From B4-G1 sp964393895 (GTDB lineage Bacteria > Chloroflexota > Anaerolineae > B4-G1), in the NCBI GenBank assembly GCA_964393895.1, contig CAYMWP010000038.1, forward strand, positions 1 through 31,806: DNA of 31,806 nucleotides, in the 5' to 3' direction. The notes under the pieces are model-generated. The model searched no databases. It was not told the origin of the DNA and was given only the letters and a program-made list of their open reading frames with translations. Within the stretch, counting starts at the first letter, position 1. The number at the start of each line of letters is the position of its first letter. The translations under genes were made by a program, and so were the position numbers. Below are positions 15,088 through 22,674 of this stretch, piece by piece.

Positions 15088-17781
15088 TTATGGGAGGATA
15101 CCCAACGTCCGCGCGCGCGCGACGGCCGCTTTCCGACTGCCGACCGTCAGTTTGCCGTAAATGTTGCGCGTGTGGGATTTGACCGTGGGCAGCGCGATGG
15201 AGAGCCGCTGTCCGATCTCGGCGTTGGAAAGCCCCTCCGCCAGGCAGGCGAGAACCTCCATTTCGCGGTCCGTCAGCGGTTCCACAAGGGCGGATTGGGA
15301 GACTGGGGCGCGGGAGCCTGCCGACGGCCGGAATAGCGCGAGGAGGGCCGCGGCGTAATCGGCTGCCGCTTCCCGGGAGAGGGCCGTTCGCAAAAGTTGG
15401 GCCATTGAGGGGCCGTGATCCACAAAGACGCGCGCGTACCCCGCCGGCTCGGCCAGGATGAGGGCGCGGGCGAGGTCGTCGCGCGCCCCGCCGCCCTCTC
15501 TCATTGCCTGCCGGGCCAGGGCGCGCACAGTCAGCGCCTCGATCAACGCGCCCGTCCGACCGGCAGCTTCCGCCGCCGTCACGATGGCATCCAGCCGCTG
15601 TGCGGCCTGAGACGGCTCTCCCTGGGCCAGCAGGACGCGGGCCAGGGTCAAATCCTCGAACTCGCGCAAATAGTCGCCTGGTTCGCTGCGCCGATAGTCG
15701 TCTGCCCACTGGGCGGCCGGACCGATCCGGCCCTGGGCCAGCCAGAGCCGCGCCTGGTAAGCGGATATCAGCATCGAGAGGCGGGGGATGTCGTTCGCCT
15801 GGGCGACTCGGACGGCCTCGTCCATCGCAGCCGCCGCGCCGGCCGCATTCCCCTGGGCGAACCGGGTCAGCGCCAGGGCAGCGTGCCCGGTCTCTATGCC
15901 AATCGTGATTTGGCCGTGTTCCAAAAGGGCCAATCCCTGCGAGAGATGATCCTCGGCGGCGGGTAGCTCGTTCTGCTCGTACAGGATTTTGCCCAACGCC
16001 AAGTGGGCAAAGGCGACCATGTGCGTCGGCCGGCCGTCAACGGCGCCCAATGTGATGGCTTGCTCACAGATCTGGATCGCCCGCCGGAGCCGGCCCCGGA
16101 CGACGTGAATCTCGGCCAGGTTGCAGAGAAAAGAGGCGACGGCAAAGCCCCAGCCTGCGGCGCGCGCCATCCCGATGATGCTCGAAAAGACGCGGTCGGC
16201 CTCCCGCACGTCGCCGGCGCGAAAGCTGGACAGACCGAGGATGGACAGAGCGCGAATGCGCGTGTTGACCTCGTCTGGCGGCAGTTCGGCCAGCACGCGG
16301 CGGACGAGCTGCGAGGCCTGCTGCACCTCCCCGTGCACGGCGGCGTAGGAGGCGCGGTCCAACGCGGCCAGCAGCAGGATGCGCTCGGCGTCAGGATGGG
16401 TGGGGGCTTGGCCCAATGAACGCTCCAGTTCACACAGGGTTTGAATGGCGCTCTCCCGCTTCCCGCTGACATAACTGACGCGCCCGGCAAATAGTCGCAG
16501 CCACGGACGCGCCTCGATCACGGCCTGCGGCAGCCTGTTCAGCCAGCCCATGAATGTGGACGTGCTGAGACTGGACCAGGTGGGTACTTGTCGAATCGCC
16601 CGCTCGATCACCTCGGCGGCCAATTCATAGTCGGGAATCGCCAGGGCGTGATGCACGGCCTCGGCGGACAGATCATGGGCGTCATACCACACCGCCGCGC
16701 GGCGGTGCAGGTCGCCCCTTCGATCGGGAGTGTGTTCCTGCAACCGGGCGCGTAACAGCTCGGCAAAGAGTGAATGGTAACGGTACCAGTGACGCTCGTC
16801 GTCCAACGGCACGACGAACAAGTTCGCCTGCTGCAAATGCTCCAGGACGCGCTGGCTCGGCTCGCCGGCCGCCGGTTGACCGACGAGGGCGTCACAGAGA
16901 TCGCCGCACATGCGCTCCAGGATACAGGTACGCAGCAAGAACCGTTGAATCGGCTCAGACTGGCGGCTCAAGACTTGGTCGGTCAAATAGTCGAGGATAA
17001 AGTGGTGCCGACCGGAAAAGCTGGCGATGAAACGGCGACTGCTCTCCGCCCCGCCGGCGGCGATGCGAGATTGGAGCGCAAAAGCAGCCATCTGGAGGCC
17101 GGCGACCCAGCCCTCGGTATGCCGGTCGAGGGCCGCGACGTCGGAAGGGTCGAGATGCAGTCCCATCACCTGGTTGAGGAAGGCGGTCGTCTCCTGGGGG
17201 GTAAAGCGCAAATCTCGCTGCCGAAACTCGGTGATCTGGCCGCGTCCGCGCAGGCGGGAGAGCGGCAGGGGCGGGTCCTGACGCGAAAGGATGGCCAGGT
17301 GCATCTGCGGCGGCTGCCGCTCCAGTAGAAAGCTGACCGCTTGGTGAATGCTTTGCTCCGCAATGACCTGGTAATCGTCCAGCGCCAGCACGAAGGAGCG
17401 GGATTGGGAGGCGATATCGTTGATCAGTTCGGTCAACAGCGTCTCGACCGGGGGGAGCTGTGGGGATTCCAGCAGCCGATCCACGGTCCGCCCAAGCTCG
17501 GCGTGTGCGTTTTGGAGGGCGGCGACGAAATAGTTGAAAAAGCGCGCCGGGTCATTATCCCCCTCGTCGAGGGAGAGCCAGGCAGAGGGGCGCGCGATGG
17601 TGCGCAGCCAGGCGCTCAGCAGCGTCGTCTTGCCGTAGCCGGCGGGGGCGGAGACGAGCGTCAGCTTGCGGCCCACCCGCAAGCCGTCATTCAGCCGCTC
17701 GATCAACTCGGGGCGCGGTACGAGGTACGGGCGCAGCGGCGGCGCGTAGAGCTTGGTAGCCAAAAGCGGCGTTGCCATCAT
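15088..17781 (-). CDS. LuxR-family MalT-like ATP-dependent transcriptional regulator
   Basis: An 897-residue STAND-type regulator. It opens with the typical 'LLATKLYAPPLRPYLVPRPELIERL', Walker A APAGYGKTT (45-53) and Walker B 'SFVLALDDYQVI'. A long helical TPR-like sensor region follows ('IRALSILGLSSFRAGDVREADRVF'), then a C-terminal LuxR helix-turn-helix at about 836-878 ('LTDREMEVLACLAEG...NAEIGQRL...TVKSHTRNIYGKL'). Relatives such as MalT bind an inducer and ATP, oligomerise and activate transcription. The inducer is unknown; targets may include the neighbouring dikinase or methyltransferase genes (inference). Start at 17781 or the adjacent ATG at 17778; there is no nearby ribosome site, but TAAGAT ends 6 nt before the ATG, suggesting a leaderless message. 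Confidence 0.85.
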   Translation of the reverse strand: MMATPLLATKLYAPPLRPYLVPRPELIERLNDGLRVGRKLTLVSAPAGYGKTTLLSAWLRTIARPSAWLSLDEGDNDPARFFNYFVAALQNAHAELGRTVDRLLESPQLPPVETLLTELINDIASQSRSFVLALDDYQVIAEQSIHQAVSFLLERQPPQMHLAILSRQDPPLPLSRLRGRGQITEFRQRDLRFTPQETTAFLNQVMGLHLDPSDVAALDRHTEGWVAGLQMAAFALQSRIAAGGAESSRRFIASFSGRHHFILDYLTDQVLSRQSEPIQRFLLRTCILERMCGDLCDALVGQPAAGEPSQRVLEHLQQANLFVVPLDDERHWYRYHSLFAELLRARLQEHTPDRRGDLHRRAAVWYDAHDLSAEAVHHALAIPDYELAAEVIERAIRQVPTWSSLSTSTFMGWLNRLPQAVIEARPWLRLFAGRVSYVSGKRESAIQTLCELERSLGQAPTHPDAERILLLAALDRASYAAVHGEVQQASQLVRRVLAELPPDEVNTRIRALSILGLSSFRAGDVREADRVFSSIIGMARAAGWGFAVASFLCNLAEIHVVRGRLRRAIQICEQAITLGAVDGRPTHMVAFAHLALGKILYEQNELPAAEDHLSQGLALLEHGQITIGIETGHAALALTRFAQGNAAGAAAAMDEAVRVAQANDIPRLSMLISAYQARLWLAQGRIGPAAQWADDYRRSEPGDYLREFEDLTLARVLLAQGEPSQAAQRLDAIVTAAEAAGRTGALIEALTVRALARQAMREGGGARDDLARALILAEPAGYARVFVDHGPSMAQLLRTALSREAAADYAAALLALFRPSAGSRAPVSQSALVEPLTDREMEVLACLAEGLSNAEIGQRLSIALPTVKSHTRNIYGKLTVGSRKAAVARARTLGILP

Positions 17782-17885
17782 AGTCGTATCTTATCACTCT
17801 CACCCCTTTAGATCAAGTCTGATGCGTCTGCCTTGCGTGCCACTGACCGGAAAATGGAAGTGGGCATTTCTTTACCTTTATGCGC

Positions 17886-18623
17886 CTACCACACGCCCGG
17901 CAGCAGGCGATACCGTGTCTGCCGGGCATACTCGGCGTAGCCGGGAAGCTCGGCCTGCAGTGTGCGATCCTCGAGCGCGGTGCGGACGACCATAAGCGCA
18001 GCGATCAGAAGAGCCGGCGCCAGCGCCCACCACGAACCGAGGAACAGGGCCAGGCACGGAAAGAGCAGGATGATGCCGACGCACATTGGGTGACGCACGT
18101 AGCGGTACGGGCCGTCGGTGACCACCTGGTGTCCCCGGTCTTCCTGGATACGCACCATCCGGCCCAGATAGGCGTTGGTGAGGATCGTCCAAAAGATCAG
18201 GCCGCCAGCCAGAGTCATCCCCACCAATCCGAGCACTTGCCAGGCCCACTTCACCTGGGACCACTGCACCCGGCCCACGTCCAGCCCGGCGAGAACGAGC
18301 GTGGTCGGGAGCAGAATGATGTAGGCTGCCATGATGACCTTGTCCCAACGCTTGACGTTCTCCGCCACCCGGCTGCGCTCCTCGAGCAGGTCCGGGGCCT
18401 TGAGGGCGCCCCAAATCACATGGGTGTGTTTCAAATGAGTTGGGGCACGGTCGGGAGACCGGCCCCAGCGGGCAAAAAAGAGTGCTCTGGCCGGTCTCCG
18501 TCCGACCAACAGTCAGCTCGCGCCAGCGATGTTCTCAACTGAAATGAAACACACCCAAATCACATAGGCCAGCAGAAAGGCGGCGTAGGGGTATCTTTTC
18601 AATATCTTGGGGAGCGCCGTCAT
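17886..18623 (-). pseudogene. Isoprenylcysteine methyltransferase-like gene interrupted by a miniature element
   Basis: The main part (17886-18412) encodes the ICMT/PEMT-type integral membrane methyltransferase: 'LLEERSRVAENVKRWDKVIM', hydrophobic helices, then 'IQEDRGHQVVTDGPYRYVRHPMCVGI' and a C-terminal 'EDRTLQAELPGYAEYARQTRYRLLPGVW'. A 135-bp element at 18422-18556 interrupts it. Removing the element plus one 9-bp duplicate restores a continuous frame through 'AFLLAYVIWGALKAPDLLEERS', back to an ATG at 18623, for a 197-residue protein. The element adds an in-frame TGA, so the native N-terminus is cut off; a TTG inside the element (18509) could restart translation. The first 14 or so codons lie in the palindrome at 18584-18697, so the original start is uncertain. 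Confidence 0.7.
18413..18565. mobile_element. 135-bp MITE with 20-bp terminal inverted repeats and 9-bp target duplication
   Basis: The element spans 18422-18556. Its ends are GGGTGTGTTTCAAATGAGTT (18422-18441) and AACTGAAATGAAACACACCC (18537-18556): 12 perfect terminal bases, then near-complementary. It is flanked by perfect direct repeats AAATCACAT at 18413-18421 and 18557-18565. The interior carries a nested inverted pair (around 18448-18464 and 18488-18506, GGTCGG...ACCGGCC type). It has no coding capacity for a transposase, so it is a non-autonomous element mobilised in trans. The GGGTGTG ends and 9-bp duplication are compatible with IS256-like elements, but family assignment is a guess. 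Confidence 0.85.
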
Positions 18624-18697
18624 CTTGACGGCCTGATGCCAGCAAGATGATGGCGCTCCATCAATTTACCCCCTATTATTGAAAAGATACCCCTACG
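18584..18697. repeat. 114-bp near-perfect palindrome at the methyltransferase gene start
   Basis: Outer arms of 21 bp, 18584-18604 (core GTAGGGGTATCTTTTCAATA) and 18677-18697, are exact reverse complements. Further in, GGAGCGCC.TCATCTTG (18611-18627) pairs with CAAGATGA.GGCGCTCC (about 18643-18659). It could be a MITE that supplied the start codon at 18623, or an inverted duplication of the gene's 5' end. No target duplication is evident. Confidence 0.7.
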
Positions 18698-19072
18698 ACG
18701 ACGCCCAATTGGCATTGTGCGGGACGGCACGAGTGGGGGTGAGCGCCCGCTCTCCGTCGCGAATGCGTTTGTGCAGAGCGACCGTTTCCTCCATGATGCG
18801 TCAAACACCGAAATCCGATCCAGGCCATTGTGGCGGTGAGTGGGCTTGAGCGCAACTCGCTCCACGCCCATCACACGTTTTTCACACGTTGGGGCGCTAT
18901 ACTGATACGTGAGCGATACGGTGACACAACAGCGAATAAAGAAATCAACGAATTGGCCGCGCAAGGCAAAAAACTTGTGGTGAGAAAAACCGAACCATTC
19001 GCTCCTTTCTAGTTTCGCTGTTGTGCTTTGAGCCAAGTGAGACTTGTTTTCGGCGTGAAAGAAGAGTATGCG
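18698..19072 (+). other. Leader and promoter region of the surface-protein cluster
   Basis: No credible gene; a 60-codon frame at 18830-19012 has no recognisable content. The region holds the direct-repeat promoter at 18871-18903 and about 165 nt of untranslated leader before the adhesin start. The leader shows no recognised riboswitch. Confidence 0.5.
18871..18903 (+). promoter_or_regulatory. SARP-type direct-repeat promoter of the adhesin gene
   Basis: TCACACG (18871-18877), TTTT, TCACACG (18882-18888), 9 bp, then the -10 hexamer TATACT (18898-18903). There is no -35 consensus, consistent with an activator-dependent promoter. A weak third copy (CTCCACG) sits another 11 bp upstream at 18860. 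The geometry is the same, base for base in spacing, as the minus-strand site at 3568-3600. Confidence 0.65.
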
Positions 19073-21442
19073 ATGAAAAAGTATATGTGGGGTGCGACGG
19101 TCTGGCTCGTGTTGATGTCGGTGCTGGTCGCTTCGACGCTGGCGCAGGCGCCGGCTTTCGAGATGGCCCTGGGCACGGCCTTTACCTACCAGGGGCAATT
19201 GCAGGCCAATGGCGAACCGATCACAGATGACTGCGGGATGGCCTTCCGGCTGTATGACGCTTCCAGCGGAGGCAACCAGGTGGGGAGCCCCATCACGACC
19301 ACGGTCTCTGTCAACGCGGGCCTGTTCACCGCCAGCCTGGACTTTGGCGGCGACGCTTTCGACGGCGACGCCCGCTGGCTGGGTATCCGGGTCAAGTGCG
19401 GGGGCGACACAGCCTACGCCGACCTGGGCCGCCAGGCACTCACGGCAGCGCCTTATGCGCTCTATGCCCGCTCGACCGGGGCGCTGCAGGGCCGCCCGGT
19501 GACGGCGGCGTCGCCGGCGCTGAACCAGGTGCTCAAGTGGGACGGCAGCGCGTGGACCCCGGCCGCCGACGAGAGCGGCGCTGGGGGCGGCCACTGGTCG
19601 CTCACCGGCAACAGCGCCACCGTGCCGGGAACGCACTTTTTGGGCACCACCGACGGGGTCAGCCTGACCCTGGCGGTGAGCGGCACGGCCGCCCTGCGCC
19701 TGGAGCCGAACGGGACCAGCCCGAACCTGGTCGGCGGCCATAGCAGCAACCAGACGGCGGGGGTGGTGGGGGCCACCGTCGGCGGGGGTGGGACGGGCGA
19801 CGCGCCCAATCGCGTGACGGCCGGTTTTGGCACGGTCGGCGGGGGGAGTGGCAACCAGGCCAGCGGCAACCGCGCCACGGTAGGCGGGGGCCAGGACAAC
19901 ACCGCCGGCGGCATCGTCGCCACGGTGAGCGGAGGGCGGGACAACCTCGCCGATGGCATGTTCACCACGGTGGGCGGGGGCTGGAACAACGCCGCCAGCA
20001 GGTCCCGCGCCACGGTAAGCGGAGGCGCGAACAACACCGCCAGCGGCGAGGGGGCCACCGTCGGCGGGGGTGCGGCCAACGTCGTGACCGCCACCTTTGC
20101 CACCGTCGCCGGGGGCGAGCACATCAGCGTCACCGGCGATTACGCGGCTGTGGCCGGTGGGTCTTGGGTCACCGTCACTGGCTACTGTGCGGCCGTCGGT
20201 GGCGGGCAGTACAACGTCGCGAGCGACGACTTTGCCTCCGTCGGTGGGGGTTACAGCAATGCGGCCAGTGGTGACAGCGCCACTGTCGGCGGGGGTTACA
20301 GCAATGCGGCCAGTGGTAACGGTGCCACCGTCGGCGGGGGGGTGTACAATACGGTCAGTGACTCCTATGCCACCGTCGGTGGGGGGTACAACAACACGGC
20401 CAGCGGCTATTATGCCACTGTTGGCGGGGGATACGACAACACGGCCAGCGGCGACTATGCCACCGTCGGTGGAGGGGATGGCAACACGGCCAGTGACTCC
20501 TATGCCACCGTCGGCGGGGGGTACTATAATACGGCCAGTGACTCTTATGCCACCGTCGGCGGGGGGGACTATAATACGGCCAGCGGTTACATTGCCACCG
20601 TCGCCGGGGGGGTGTCTAACGTCGCTAGTGCCAGTTATTCGACTGTCGGTGGGGGTTTCGGCAACACGGCCAGTGGCTCTCGCGCGACCGTCCCTGGTGG
20701 CTACTACAATACCGCTTCGGGCGATTATAGCTTTGCCGTCGGGAGATATGCCCAGGCCGACGATGCGGGGGCCTTTGTGTGGGCAGATTCGACTTCTGCT
20801 TATATCTACACCCCCGGCGACGACACCTTTAGCGTGCGGGCCTCGGGCGGCGTCTGGTTCGGTACGGACAGCTCGCCCAGCATTCCTGCCGGCCGTTTCA
20901 TCAACACCTCTACCGACGGCTATCTCTCCACCGGCGGGGCCTGGACCGACGCCTCCGACCGTGCGCGCAAGGAGAATTTCGCGCCGGTGGACGGCCATGC
21001 GGTGCTGGCCCGGCTGGCGGACGTGCCCATCACCACCTGGAATTACCGGGCGCAAGAGCCGTCCGTGCGCCACATGGGGCCGACCGCACAGGATTTCTAC
21101 GCCGCTTTCGGCCTGGGCGAGGACGAGCGCCACATCGCCGCGCTGGACGCCAACGGGGTGGCGCTGGCGGCGATCCAGGAATTGTACGCCCAGCATCAGA
21201 GCCAGGAGGCGCAGATCGAGGTCCTGCAGCGGCAGAACGCCGATCTCGAAGCGCGGCTGGCGGCGCTGGAAGCGGCCTCGACCAACGGCGTCTCTGCTGT
21301 GCAAAGCGGCGTCCTGAACGTTGGAAGCGGCGGTTGGATGCCGGGCTTGGCGGTGCTTTTGCTCGGTCTGGGTGCGGTGTGGGGCATGCGGCGCGCCCCG
21401 CGAAGCGGCCGCGCGGGCGGGCCGGAGAGAGGCGAGCGATGA
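19073..21442 (+). CDS. Exported adhesin-like protein: YadA-type head repeats plus S74 intramolecular chaperone
   Basis: A 789-residue surface protein. Signal peptide (MKKYMWGATVWLVLMSVLVAS, cleavage near 'LAQA'); an N-terminal domain ('GTAFTYQGQLQANGEPI...'); about 20 tandem 15-residue repeats of the form ATVGGGxxNTASGxY (19829-20728), resembling the left-handed head repeats of trimeric autotransporters; a Peptidase_S74 chaperone domain starting SDRARKENF with the Ser628/Lys633 dyad kept; a coiled coil ('QSQEAQIEVLQRQNADLEARLAALEAA'); and a C-terminal membrane segment (about 753-772) with a basic tail. S74 domains trimerise fibres and usually self-cleave before that serine. The ATG at 19073 (after GAAGAG) is preferred to a frame start at 19028 as it gives the signal peptide. 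Its stop overlaps the next start (ATGA). Confidence 0.8.
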   Translation: MKKYMWGATVWLVLMSVLVASTLAQAPAFEMALGTAFTYQGQLQANGEPITDDCGMAFRLYDASSGGNQVGSPITTTVSVNAGLFTASLDFGGDAFDGDARWLGIRVKCGGDTAYADLGRQALTAAPYALYARSTGALQGRPVTAASPALNQVLKWDGSAWTPAADESGAGGGHWSLTGNSATVPGTHFLGTTDGVSLTLAVSGTAALRLEPNGTSPNLVGGHSSNQTAGVVGATVGGGGTGDAPNRVTAGFGTVGGGSGNQASGNRATVGGGQDNTAGGIVATVSGGRDNLADGMFTTVGGGWNNAASRSRATVSGGANNTASGEGATVGGGAANVVTATFATVAGGEHISVTGDYAAVAGGSWVTVTGYCAAVGGGQYNVASDDFASVGGGYSNAASGDSATVGGGYSNAASGNGATVGGGVYNTVSDSYATVGGGYNNTASGYYATVGGGYDNTASGDYATVGGGDGNTASDSYATVGGGYYNTASDSYATVGGGDYNTASGYIATVAGGVSNVASASYSTVGGGFGNTASGSRATVPGGYYNTASGDYSFAVGRYAQADDAGAFVWADSTSAYIYTPGDDTFSVRASGGVWFGTDSSPSIPAGRFINTSTDGYLSTGGAWTDASDRARKENFAPVDGHAVLARLADVPITTWNYRAQEPSVRHMGPTAQDFYAAFGLGEDERHIAALDANGVALAAIQELYAQHQSQEAQIEVLQRQNADLEARLAALEAASTNGVSAVQSGVLNVGSGGWMPGLAVLLLGLGAVWGMRRAPRSGRAGGPERGER
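19829..20728 (+). repeat. About 20 tandem 45-bp coding repeats
   Basis: Each unit encodes 15 residues with consensus ATVGGG(Y/D)xNTASG(D/Y)x. Units 10-17 (about 20235-20595) are the most alike at DNA level, implying recent expansion, while early units have diverged (for example 'EHISVTGDYAAVAGGSWVTVTGYC'). This is a plausible site of slippage or length variation in the surface protein. Confidence 0.85.
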
Positions 21443-21852
21443 GGTGGACGAACGGGTATCGTAGCGAGGTGACGATTCTGGCCCGGCTCGTCAAGGTTGG
21501 GTTGGGTTTGCTCGCCGCTGTCCTGGTGGTTTCTGCCGTTTTTGCCCCGGCGAATCTCACGGTTGCCGCGCCTGGGGACAGCATCAGCTACACTATCGCT
21601 TGGTGGACGGTGGACGGCGGCGGGGCCAGCGCAAGCGAGGACGCCGGTTCGACCTACGCCCTGGGCGGCAGCATCGGCCAGCCGGACGCCGCCGTCTGGA
21701 TGGGGGACGGGTATATCCTGACCGGCGGCTTTTGGGGCGGCGACGTGGCGGAGCACGAGATCTACCTGCCGCTCGTCTTATTGGGCCGCCGCAACATCTC
21801 GCAAACAGGCGGCCCTTTTTCTCAACCCAAGGGAGTGCATCATGAAGATTGA
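21439..21852 (+). CDS. Small exported protein with 'AWWTVDGGG' core and [YF]LP[LI]VL tail
   Basis: A 137-residue secreted protein, unnamed. The hydrophobic N-terminus ('LVKVGLGLLAAVLVVSAVFAPANLTVAA') is a signal peptide. The mature part 'SISYTIAWWTVDGGGASASEDAGSTYALGGSIGQPDAAVWMGDGYILTGGFWGG' contains a Gly/Trp-rich motif that I recall as frequent in Chloroflexota, usually ending shortly after 'IYLPLVL'. Here the frame continues 19 or more residues past that tail, through a transcription terminator, to overlap the next gene by 11 nt; this suggests loss of the original stop. The ATG at 21439 shares ATGA with the adhesin stop, so translation is probably coupled and the two proteins likely act together at the cell surface. 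Confidence 0.7.
   Translation: MRWTNGYRSEVTILARLVKVGLGLLAAVLVVSAVFAPANLTVAAPGDSISYTIAWWTVDGGGASASEDAGSTYALGGSIGQPDAAVWMGDGYILTGGFWGGDVAEHEIYLPLVLLGRRNISQTGGPFSQPKGVHHED
21783..21820 (+). terminator. Rho-independent terminator inside the 3' end of the small exported gene
   Basis: An 8-bp GC stem GGGCCGCC (21783-21790) and GGCGGCCC (21808-21815) with a 17-nt loop is followed by TTTTT (21816-21820). It sits before the in-frame stop at 21850 and 22 bp before the next gene's ATG. Confidence 0.7.
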
Positions 21853-22636
21853 CATAGCGTTTATCAAGCAGCAGAAGTTTTTGGCAGGCGCGCTGGTTTT
21901 CCTGGCCCTTTGGATCGGCTCCACGCTGGTGTTCATCAAGCCTGGCGAGCGCCTTGGCTTTGTCATTTTCTCCCTGCTGATCCTCGGACTTGGCTTTGCC
22001 AACGCGCTTCACCCTGGGGTGCTTGCTTTTGTCTTCAGGTTGTTCGGGTGGTACTTGAGGCTGTGTTTCTGGCTGATCGTCATCACCGGACCCTTGACCT
22101 TGTTTCGCAATCTCTCCGACGCCATACTGGAGAGTGATTCGACGTGGCTGCGGGTCCTGGTCTTGACGATATGGGCTTTGCTTTTTCTCGCATCAGCGTT
22201 CGTTGTCATGTACGGCAGGACCGAGGAACGACTCTTGAATCGGATGAGAAAAATCGGGATACTGGCGCCCCTGGTCTATTCGCTCAACTTGCTCTTGATC
22301 TCGATACAGTTTTTCGCCGTGGCGACGTTTCTGCTCCAAGAATCAGGGAGCGTGACCCTGACGCTGGGGAGCGCCCAGGCATTGTCCGTGGACGCTGTGG
22401 CCGATTTCTTTCTCTGGCATTTCCTGAACGCGGTGCCTGTGCTCAAGATCACCGATACGTTGCTTTGGGACCCACCGCTGACCTACGATCAGTCGGCGGT
22501 GGGTTGGATATTGCTGGTCTTTAAGATCTCTGTGATTTCGCCGGTCATTGCGGCCTTTGGTTGGTCGTGGAAGCGGTTTAGAAAGGTCCCAGAGCGGGGC
22601 GGGAAGTCGCCGGTGGAAGCCGGAGACCGGCCCTAG
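21842..22636 (+). CDS. Multi-pass membrane protein of unknown function
   Basis: A 264-residue protein with about six hydrophobic segments (roughly residues 14-33, 38-60, 66-85, 105-124, 140-165 and 218-240) and a hydrophilic tail. The conspicuous loop between the last two, 'FFLWHFLNAVPVLKITDTLLWDPPLTYDQSAVG', looks structured; its 'LWHFLNAVP' resembles a channel-like re-entrant segment, but I cannot place it in a family. GGGAG precedes the ATG at 21842. It overlaps the end of the small exported gene by 11 nt, but a terminator lies between, so its expression may depend on read-through. A role with the surface proteins is possible from position only. Confidence 0.65.
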   Translation: MKIDIAFIKQQKFLAGALVFLALWIGSTLVFIKPGERLGFVIFSLLILGLGFANALHPGVLAFVFRLFGWYLRLCFWLIVITGPLTLFRNLSDAILESDSTWLRVLVLTIWALLFLASAFVVMYGRTEERLLNRMRKIGILAPLVYSLNLLLISIQFFAVATFLLQESGSVTLTLGSAQALSVDAVADFFLWHFLNAVPVLKITDTLLWDPPLTYDQSAVGWILLVFKISVISPVIAAFGWSWKRFRKVPERGGKSPVEAGDRP

Positions 22637-22674
22637 CAGGAGAGACTGGAATAGTGCACAAGTAGTTCAAAACG

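Noticed and set aside
19829..20728. Regularly spaced repeats as a CRISPR array
   Set aside because: The 45-bp units are contiguous, coding, and have no unique spacers or nearby cas genes.
18620..21304. 894-codon minus-strand open frame with Pro/Asp/Gly-rich repeats
   Set aside because: It is the antisense shadow of the adhesin gene; the repeats mirror the 45-bp units, and the plus strand has the signal peptide, S74 motif and ribosome site.
20097..21317. 406-codon plus-strand frame with 'PPSAGG' repeats
   Set aside because: Out-of-frame translation of the same tandem repeats; no independent start or family match.
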